From: Sabellastarte sp. h YS-2021
Lineage: Eukaryota > Annelida > Polychaeta > Sabellida > Sabellidae
DNA length: 64,000 bases
Reading direction: 5' to 3'
NCBI GenBank assembly: GCA_964017235.1
Contig: OZ024936.1
Location: forward strand, 36,230,040-36,294,039
Program-made: the position numbers and the translations under genes
In this document: positions 57,225-64,000 of the stretch, piece by piece
How the letters are laid out: the number at the start of each line of letters is the position of its first letter
How positions within the stretch are numbered: the stretch's first letter is position 1
Notes under the pieces: model-generated
Seen by the model: only the letters and a program-made list of their open reading frames with translations
What the model was told of the DNA's origin: nothing
Databases searched by the model: none

Positions 57225-58500
57225 TATTAGAATAGAATAGAATAGAAACATTTATATAGCGCAAAATTGATGTAACATCCTCTAATGCGCTTGAGGTCAA
57301 AAAGGGAAGGTCCAGGGACGTATCAGGTCAAGATCTGAAAATTAGCGTCCGCCAGGGAGATGTACTATGGAGGAGGATATGCTAGTCTAAACAAATAGGT
57401 CTTTAGCTGGCTACGGAAACCTGTTATTGTTTGCTGTGATCGTACTGATTGTGGGAGTCTGTTCCATTCTGTGGGGGAAGCCATTGCAAAACCTCGCCTA
57501 CCAATGGCCTTTTTGTGAGAGACTGAGGAAAGAGAAAGACGATTTCCACGCGTTAAACAACTGGTTTTGATCAAGGATGATAGGTATATGGGTCGAGAGA
57601 ATATGATAGCCTTGAAAGTAATTAGATTGTACTTAAACAAGATGCGGTATGTGATAGGGAGCCAGTGTAGTTTTTGAAGAAAGGGAGTGACATGGCTAGT
57701 TCTATCAAGTCCAAAAACAATTCTAAAAAGGGCATTTTGAATCTTTTGGAGTTTAGCTACATTGTATTTACTTACGCCATAAAGTAGGGAATTGCAGTAG
57801 TCAAGTTGACTGCTGATCATTGAGTTTGCAAGCAAGGCTGCAGTATCCACTCTGAGGAATTTACGGATGCGTCTTAGGTCCTTAAGGTGGTAGTAACAAG
57901 CGCGACACATATTGGTTATGTGGCTAGAAAAGGTGTTTCCGGAGTCAAAAGTAACACCTAGGTTCTTGACTGTATCGGTAGGGGAGATAGAATTTCCAAG
58001 AAGTTGAATGGGGAATTTGTTGATGAGGGACTCTCTGGCTTGTCTATCACCAATGATGATAAATTCAGTTTTCTCAGGGTTAAGTTTAAGTTTCACACCA
58101 GCCATCCAGTTTTGGACACATGTGAGACACTCAGTAAGCTCAGCAAAACTGGAATCAAAGTTCCTATGGTCCAGTGCTAGATATATTTGGGTGTCATCAT
58201 AGTATAGAGGGTAAAAAGAAGGGGGCCCAGTACAGAGCCCTGGGGCACACCATATGGGAGTGAGAAAGCATCTGAAAAGCTATTACCTAGTTTAACCTTT
58301 TGTTTGCGGTTTGAAAGATAGGACTTGATCCACCTCAACACAGTGCCATCAACCCCAAACCAATCCCTGAGGGAATTAAAAAGAATGTCATGGTCGATAG
58401 TGTTGAATGCCGCTGAGAGGTCCAGCAATGTGAGTGCAACAGCCTTACCAGAGTCCATCGAAGCAGCAATGTCATCCTGGATTATATTACAGCTGAGGGG
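57225..58500 (-). pseudogene. LINE (CR1/L2-like) 3' half, with reverse transcriptase and tail
   Basis: Minus strand. First frame (58500-58180): SMDSGKAVALTLLDLSAAFN, DWFGVDGTVLRWIKSYLSNR, GVPQGSVLGPLLFTLY. The sequence then jumps straight to YDDTQIYLAL, so about 20 codons before the catalytic DD are lost and the frame shifts. Second frame (58105-57365): KLKLNPEKTEFIIIGDRQA, VKNLGVTFDS, DYCNSLLYGVSK, HWLPITYRILFKYNLITFK and WNRLPQSVRSQQTI. The 3' tail GCGCTATATAAATG with TTCTA repeats ends at about 57225. It lies between two DIRS end units. Confidence 0.9.
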
Positions 58501-58534
58501 GTATGGGTTTAAATCTCAACGAGAAAGACAAATG

Positions 58535-58870
58535 GGGTAGACCACGTGATGACAACCTGAGGCTACGGCCAACAATAAATGGCTGTTTTTCTTAGACATT
58601 GGCCGGGCCTGGCGGCCATCCGAGAACAGCAATCAGTCCCACATGGTAAGCTTGTAGCTTATAAAAGCTACATTTAAGTAATTAAAATTTTCAATTTTTT
58701 TTCGCTACAATAGCTTACCATGTGGAACTGAATGCTAACTCGGGAGGCCGCAGGCATCCGGCCAACATCCAAGAAAAATAGAGATCTAGTATTGACCAAA
58801 TCCCCTGTCGTGAGGGTGTACCAAAGCAGTGTAATCCCACGCTTCATCCTTCTTCTCTCGTTGGCCGCTT
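58535..58870. mobile_element. DIRS ends in inverted arrangement
   Basis: 58537-58632 is the inverse of the leader of the 51.3-kb DIRS (51380-51480: ACCACGTGAT, GGCCAACAAT, GGCCGGGCCTGGCGGCCATC). 58633-58731 is the ~99-bp end unit. 58700-58870 is a second, diverged leader in + orientation (GGCCAACATCCAAGAAAAAT). So two solo DIRS ends point away from a shared terminal palindrome. No coding part remains. Confidence 0.75.
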
Positions 58871-59029
58871 GACTAGCAAGCTTTTAAAATAAGCTTATTT
58901 TATTTCACTGTTTTCTCAAGATACACATATTGTTGGATGTTACCATTTAGTCATTTGTTTTATTATATATCATAGCTTATTCTGTTAAAATTTGAATTCT
59001 GTAGGATAAGTTTTCATTAATTCATAAAG
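58871..59029. other. AT-rich spacer
   Basis: Resembles the DIRS leader at 51590-51660 (TTGTTGGATGT.., AGTCATTTGTTTTAT), probably the rest of the diverged leader. Confidence 0.4.
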
Positions 59030-59099
59030 GCTGGGGTTATAGTCGTCCCCTGCGCCGTCTGGGTGGCGGCGGCAGGCATAAAGCTTGTGGGTGTTCCAC

Positions 59100-60400
59100 A
59101 GCCTAAAGCCTTGCACGGATTTTCACCAAATTTTTAGGGGATGTTTATCCCAAGAGGATCTAGAGCTGATTAGGTTTTGGGGGGTATCTGGTAACAACTG
59201 TTGCCATGGCAACACTTTTAAGATTTTTGGGTCTTAAAGTTTGTGGGTGTTTCACAGCCTAAACCCCTTCAAGGATTTTCACCAAATTTTCAGGGTATGT
59301 TTATCCTAAGAGGATCTAGGGCTGATTAGGTTTTGGGAAGTATCCAGTAACAACTGTTGCCATGGCAACACTTATAAGATTTTCGGGTCTTAAAGTTTGT
59401 GGGTGTTCCACAGACTAAACCCCTGCATGGATTTTCACCAAATTTTCAAGATATGTTTACCCCAAGAGGATCTAGAGCTGATTAGGTTTTGGGGGGTATA
59501 TGGTACCAACTGTTGCCATGGCAACACTTTTAAGATTTTCAGTTCTTAAAATTTGTAGGTGTTCCACAGCTTAAACCCCTGCACAGATTTTCACCAAATT
59601 TTCAGGGAATGTTTACTTCAAGAGGATCTAGAGCTGATTAGGTTTTGGGGGGTATTCAGTTACAACTGTTGCCATGGCAACACTTTTAAGATTTTCGGGT
59701 CTTAAAGTTTGTGGGTGTTCCACAGCCTAAAACCCAACCTAGAGCTGATTAGGTTTTTGGGGTATCCGGAAACAACTGTTGCCATGGCAACACTTATAAG
59801 ATTTTCGGGTCTTAAAGTTTGTGGGTGTTCCACAGACTAAACCCCTGCATGGATTTTCACCAAATTTTCAAGATATGTTTACCCCAAGAGGATCTAGAGC
59901 TGATTAGGTTTTGGGGGGTATATGGTACCAACTGTTGCCATGGCAACACTTTTAAGATTTTCAGTTCTTAAAATTTGTAGGTGTTCCACAGCTTAAACCC
60001 CTGCACAGATTTTCACCAAATTTTCAGGGAATGTTTACTTCAAGAGGATCTAGAGCTGATTAGGTTTTGGGGGGTATTCAGTTACAACTGTTGCCATGGC
60101 AACACTTTTAAGATTTTCGGGTCTTAAAGTTTGTGGGTGTTCCACAGCCTAAAACCCAACCTAGAGCTGATTAGGTTTTTGGGGTATCCGGAAACAACTG
60201 TTGCCATGGCAACATTTTAAAGATTTTCAGGTCTTAAAGTTTGTGGGTGTTCCACAGCCTTAACCCACACATGGATTTTCACCAAATTTTCAGGATATGT
60301 TTACCCCAAGAGAATCTAGAGCTGATTAGGTTTTGGGGGGTATCTGGCAGCAACTGTTGCCATGGCAACACTTAAAATTTTGGGGTCTTAAAGTTTGTTC
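59100..60400 (+). repeat. Tandem array, 156-bp family (H), with a 422-bp higher-order duplication
   Basis: GTTGCCATGGCAAC lies at 59200, 59356, 59512, 59668, 59778, 59934, 60090, 60200 and 60356. Spacing is 156 bp except for two 110-bp steps. The run 156+156+110 occurs twice, and the two 422-bp blocks (about 59400-59820 and 59822-60242) are almost identical. Unit text: CCCCAAGAGGATCTAGAGCT, GATTAGGTTTTGGGGGGTAT, CTTAAAGTTTGTGGGTGTTC. Confidence 0.95.
59200..60369. promoter_or_regulatory. Nine palindromic RFX-type X-box motifs, one per repeat unit
   Basis: GTTGCCATGGCAAC is a perfect palindrome and matches the RFX X-box consensus GTNRCC-N(0-3)-RGYAAC with a 2-bp spacer. It is unchanged in all nine units although other parts of the units vary. 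Further copies in the split H element: 46101-46114 (GTTGCCATGGTAAC) and 47087-47100. RFX factors control ciliary genes in animals; binding here is not shown. Confidence 0.5.
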
Positions 60401-60800
60401 TAAAATCTTTACTATTTTCTGTAACCTAAAATATTGCAGCTAGCTTCATCAGATTTGCACAAAATGTAAATGGAAAGGAAAGCTTTTCTCAAAGTAATTG
60501 TGACCTTGTTTTGGAAACAAAGTGGCCGCCATATCACATCATTAATGCCAAATAGGAGGGTGATCATGTCAGAAAGGCCTTATATCTCCCTAAAAATTGT
60601 TTCTAGGGCTTCAAAATATGAAAACTACTTTTAAGAAATCATGGCCTGTGAATCTTTTGTAGAACGTCTTGTGGGTCCTCTATACTTCTTACAACGGACG
60701 TTGTTCCTAAGATTTTCCCAAATCTCAACGTCATTGGCCATTTACCTGTACCTGCGGGCTGGGGTTCTTGCCTGCTGAGGCTGGCTATTTTCATTGTATA

Positions 60801-61024
60801 AAATAGCCTTACCTTATCCTCATAAGTGCTTGTTTTGGTTTAGTGGAGCAAAACACATCAACCAACTAGTCTTTTTTTTAAAGACTTTACTTATCGAGAA
60901 GTGACCCCTTTGTCTGCAAATATCTGCGAATATGCAGAAATCGTTGTCAAGAGTGTATGTCTAGAAACTCTTCATTACATTTTTGGTCGCATTTAGAGCA
61001 GCATCATGTCTGTTCTCTAGTATA
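60801..61024. other. Leader of a DIRS-like fragment, no gene
   Basis: Non-coding; precedes a gag start at 61025. No terminal repeat recognised. Confidence 0.35.
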
Positions 61025-61770
61025 ATGGCTGATGCGCAGGTAAAAAACTCCAAAGAACTTAAATGCACACCATGATGTGGACACCCCCTTTTCGATTGGG
61101 ATTGCCACCAGTTTTGGTTCCCGTGTAGGGAGAAAGGTTGTAACGACGTGTGTGTTAAAGCAAAAGAGGAAGATTGCTTCATATGTTTGCAATTCTCTGA
61201 AGATCTAAAAAGGAAACTTGCACACAAATCTAAAAGAAAAGAAAAGTCTACACCAAAGCGTGGTGTCGAAGGATATAGAAGATGCCTTACTGGAGGTGGA
61301 GTGCCACCCATGCTAAGTATCATCAAATCCACAACCTACGACAGAAGAGAATGCGTTTGATCCTCTACAAGTTATATTAAAAAGATTGGATAATATTTAG
61401 GGGCAAATAATGTCTCTTAAAAACATATCTGCTTCCATTGGTCCTGTCCATTCTGAAGAAGGTGAAGCTTCAGATGAAGATTCTACTCTATATGACACTA
61501 TTAATTCAAAGAAGCGAGATAGGTCACCTTCATCAGACGACACAGGAGACGACCCTACAGACAAACGTTGGTGGCAGTGCGTTCTTTGTTAGAACTCACC
61601 ATTCCTGATGAATTTTCAGAGCATCCTTCATGAATTTTTGGTTTGAAGCCAAAGGACAAGTGCAAGTCCTCTTTACTAGCAATGGTGATGCCTCCAGTGG
61701 ACGGGGTCTTAGAAAGAAAGATGGGATTTCTATGAGAAGAAATCAGCCGGAAACCCTCAACAGGTGGATG
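61025..61770 (+). pseudogene. DIRS-like gag fragment, + strand
   Basis: Frame starts MADAQVKNSKELKCTP, passes a TGA at about 61072, then CGHPLFDWDCHQFWFPCREK, NDVCVKAKEEDCFICLQFSE and DLKRKLAHKSKRKEKSTP: a Cys/His N-terminal region as in the other gag copies. After frame changes: GPVHSEEGEASDEDSTLYDT, KKRDRSPSSDDTGDDPTDK, then TIPDEFSEHPS and GLKPKDKCKSSLLAMVMPP to about 61770. There it meets a reverse transcriptase on the other strand. Confidence 0.65.
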
Positions 61771-61774
61771 CAAG

Positions 61775-62611
61775 CAATCCAATGGTGGACATAAGAGTCC
61801 TTGCACTGATTACAGACTTCATGGAGCGGCGATGGAACATCTGAAGTTTTGTCCACCTGTCTTGCGTGGGCTTCACAAGAGCGAAATCTAGTAAAAAATG
61901 GTAGCCCAGGAAGTTGAACCTCTGCGATGGTTTAAGTTCTGACTTCTTGAGGTTTGCTATAAAGCCCAAATGCTTCACCAGCTTTAGTAGTTTTTGTGTC
62001 TGATCCATGCATTCCTGTTCTGAGGGGGCACGGATCAACCAGTCATCCAGGTATTGGTGGAGTCTGATTCCTGATTGCAAAGCTATCAGTTTTACTTCCT
62101 TGACTATACTGGTGATGCTGAGGGGGCTGGTGAACTGGTAAGTGACGCTTTTGAAATGAAACCTGAGGTACTTCTGAGACTGGGTGTGAATAGGTATGTG
62201 TAGGTAGGCGTCGGTGAGATCTATAGATGTGACCCATTCCCCTTTCCTGAGGGAGGCGCGTATGGACTCTGGGGTCTCCATCTTTAACTTTGGGATGGCC
62301 AGGAATTTGTTTAGTGAGCTTATGTCTATGACTGGCCTCCAGTGGTTGCCTGGTTTTGGGACCAGGAAGAGACTGCTGTAAAATCCTAGACTGTCTGGGG
62401 TATGAACGACTTTGACTGCGTCTTGAATAGAGGTCCATAAGGCATTTTGTTTGTCGAAGCCTGCGTAACTGCTGACTATGCAGGGTACCCTGGATAGGTT
62501 GGAATGTTCCCTGAAGGGCAACTTGTATCCGTCTCTTATGAGCCCTATAATCAACCGGTGGGAGCCTTGTTTTTCCCACTCTGGAAGGAACTGCCTCAGT
62601 CTGCCCCCCAC
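61775..62611 (-). pseudogene. DIRS reverse transcriptase, minus strand, truncated
   Basis: Reads from 62611 down: VGGRLRQFLPEWEKQGSHRL, SLGFYSSLFLVPKPGNHWRP, VIDISSLNKFLAIPKLKMET and VTSIDLTDAYLHIPIHTQSQ. In the next block, FTSPLSITSIVKEVKL, part of the usual LPFGLATAP stretch is lost. YLDDWLI (catalytic) reads on the minus strand from 62053, then FNFLGYHFLLDFALV. Ends at MSTIGLLAST near 61775, before RNase H. Upstream on the same strand are a minisatellite and the gag of the same copy. Confidence 0.88.
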
Positions 62612-62619
62612 TGGCAGGT

Positions 62620-62867
62620 TTTTTTACTTTTTCTGGAATATATACACTTTTGAACTGAACTTGTTTGGATATATCCTGTACACACAGAGTATTCTCCCCC
62701 TCTATTGGGGACTGTACACACTGAGTCTTTCCCCCCTCCGGTGGGGGCTGTACACACGGAGTCGTTTCCCCCTTTGGTGGGGACTGGAGTCTTTACCCTC
62801 TCCAGTAGGGTTAACACACTCAGAGTATTCTGCCCATCTGGACTGGTTACAGGGAAAACACAGTGTA
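62620..62867 (-). repeat. 36-bp minisatellite between gag and RT of the minus-strand DIRS
   Basis: CTGTACACAC.GAGT recurs at 62676, 62712 and 62748, with decayed units after; each unit has a CCCCCTCCGGTGGGGG-type inverted repeat. The minus strand is open through it (62817-62596) and reads as a 12-residue repeat, SVCTAPTGGGKD and variants. The frame does not join the RT frame. Confidence 0.75.
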
Positions 62868-62900
62868 ATTTTTTATTTATTTATTTGGGGTTTTACAGTG
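62868..62900 (-). mobile_element. SINE 3' tail fragment
   Basis: TTATTTATTTGGGGTTTTAC is the inverse of the tail of the SINEs at 18855 and 19885. Only about 30 bp remain. Confidence 0.6.
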
Positions 62901-62904
62901 TAAG

Positions 62905-63999
62905 GGATCTCCTGAAAGCATTGTCAGTTCTAATCCAGGGCTTTGTGAAGGTAGCACTTGGTATTGAGTGTCATTGAGGAGGTTGCTGCTGCTTGTTACC
63001 ATTTGTGCTGCCTCCACGGCCGTGACCTCTGCGACCACCACTTCCTCCTCTATGACCACCTTGGGGTGGAGGCTGAAAGAAGGGTTGTTACACCATATAT
63101 TGAGGCGCCAGCATGGGTTGATAATAAACCCCTTGTGGAGCTTGTTGACGTCCAACCCTACCCTTCTTGTTTTTCTTATATGGGTAGAAACGTTGCTCCT
63201 TCTTGGATCCAGGCTTCACTCCTAATCCAATCAAATGCTGCTTATATTCCTGCATGAGACTCCTCTCAAACAGGTCACCACCTGAGACTGGGGCAGCATA
63301 GAGATTGCGAACCCTAAAAGCATCCAGGTTGGGGTGAGCATGGCGTAGCTAGGCATCACGCCTGAGAAGCACCAGGTTGGTGAGTGTGGAGAGGAAGTTG
63401 GATACCAAGTCTGCGTAGGCCTTGGGCATACTCCTACTTATATCCAGCATAAACTCCATCTGGGCAGATTCCTGTTGAGTCATAGAGAACAGCTGCAACA
63501 TGAGCTGCTCCCTGGTGGTTGCACGGAACTGGTCAAACAACCTCTCTCTCTGGTCCCTTGAGAGACGAAGATTGTTGAGGCACGACTCACTGGCCATCCC
63601 GAAGGTGGAGAGGAAGTTATAGAGCAATACAGATGTTCTCCCGAGTCATGTATTCCAGCTTGACTAGATCCTTCTGTTGGACTGAAGCTGGGGGTCCACT
63701 CCTATAACCAGGCTTTGCAATGTTTTAGAAAGCATTGGGAAGCACCTGTGGTGTCTGTGAAAGTTTGTTGCCTGCTACAATGTACCAGCTTCCTTTGTGT
63801 GGTGGAATGCCTGTGAATTTGCCTAACTCCAGAGTATTTGATGTGCTTGGTTTGATTGAGTCGTCCTGAGCAGACTGAAGACAAGATAGGTCGGGCACCA
63901 TCGGAAGCTTGATAGATGGGGGTCTATCCAACTTTTCCTGTTGCAGGAGAAGGGGATCACATCCCAGTGCTGAGCCCAGCTTGTAGTCCTCTTCTGCTG
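62905..63999 (-). pseudogene. DIRS gag-like ORF, minus strand, runs off the window
   Basis: From the window edge downward: SALGCDPLLLQQEKLDRPPS, LELGKFTGIPPHKGSWYIVA, a stop near 63726, YMTRENICIAL, FGMASESCLNNLRLSRDQRE, AQMEFMLDISRSMPKAYADL, a stop near 63348, then a basic end with FYPYKKNKKGR and GGHRGGSGGRRGHGRGG (about 63000-63060). Layout (helical capsid-like part, then RGG-type tail, then RT) equals that of the 51.3-kb DIRS. At least three breaks. Confidence 0.75.
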
Positions 64000-64000
64000 C

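Larger units (their letters stand above)
59030..60800 (+). mobile_element. H-family array-bearing element
   Basis: Begins AAAGGCTGGGGTTATAGTCG, followed by CCCCTGCGCCGTCTGGGTGG, shared with 45922. After the array come ~380 bp of other decayed units (60410-60780), ending GGGCTGGGGTTCTTGCCTGC, a GCCT-GCTG-AGGC hairpin and TGGCTATTTTC, which may be the 3' end. Boundaries are tentative. Confidence 0.5.

Overview
The window is animal nuclear DNA: spliced exons with GT..AG introns, AT-rich introns, tRNA-derived SINEs, DIRS-type retrotransposons, LINE fragments and very many tandem arrays lying inside small transposons. Arrays of about 130-170 bp units inside non-autonomous Helitron/Helentron-like elements (the pearl/CvA style known from bivalves) make a mollusc the best guess. 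That is inference from repeat style, not a species identification.

One host gene can be assembled by eye. It lies on the + strand as eight exons between 9326 and 36428. All seven junctions are phase-compatible and give 617 codons plus a stop; the 5' part lies left of the window. Exons 1-3 encode the C-terminal half of a pogo/Tigger/jerky-type DDE transposase domain. The second catalytic Asp appears to be replaced by Ser, while the Asp of the QPLD motif is kept. Exons 4-8 encode a long non-transposase tail: a KRKRPRP basic patch, a heptad-like helix and a very acidic C-terminus. This looks like a domesticated, catalytically dead transposase. Its introns hold most of the repeats; the intron between exons 6 and 7 is 13.4 kb.

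Region by region: 1-9325 is intron or upstream sequence with tandem-array transposons (155-, 133-, 170- and 146-bp units). 9607-13013 is a hAT-like element with three levels of nesting. 13.4-21.2 kb holds MITEs, a 147-bp array, a foldback element with a nested SINE, a second SINE and a 222-bp repeat, between exons. 21.7-22.5 kb is a 46-bp minisatellite made from the exon-6 splice-donor region. 25.05-29.96 kb is one 4.9-kb composite element. 30.4-33.1 kb is a decayed DIRS element. 36.8-47.1 kb is a run of array-bearing elements. 47.2-63.99 kb is retrotransposon territory: five DIRS-like copies or ends, two minus-strand LINE fragments, and more arrays.

The most interesting signal is in the arrays. 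At least nine families, with different sequences and periods of 133-170 bp, seem to be built round one recurring core (TATATCTC or TAACTCG, then AAAAC or AAACCGT). They sit between a small set of Helentron-like ends: a 5' palindrome, and a 3' inverted copy of the 5' tip followed by a hairpin and CTAG or CTTG. Several families carry, at a fixed place in each unit, a consensus-quality transcription factor motif: nuclear-receptor DR1 plus ERR/SF-1 half-site plus TATA-like box (146-bp family), palindromic RFX X-box (156-bp family), YY1-like palindrome (170-bp family). Whether these are bound or merely ancestral cannot be told from sequence.
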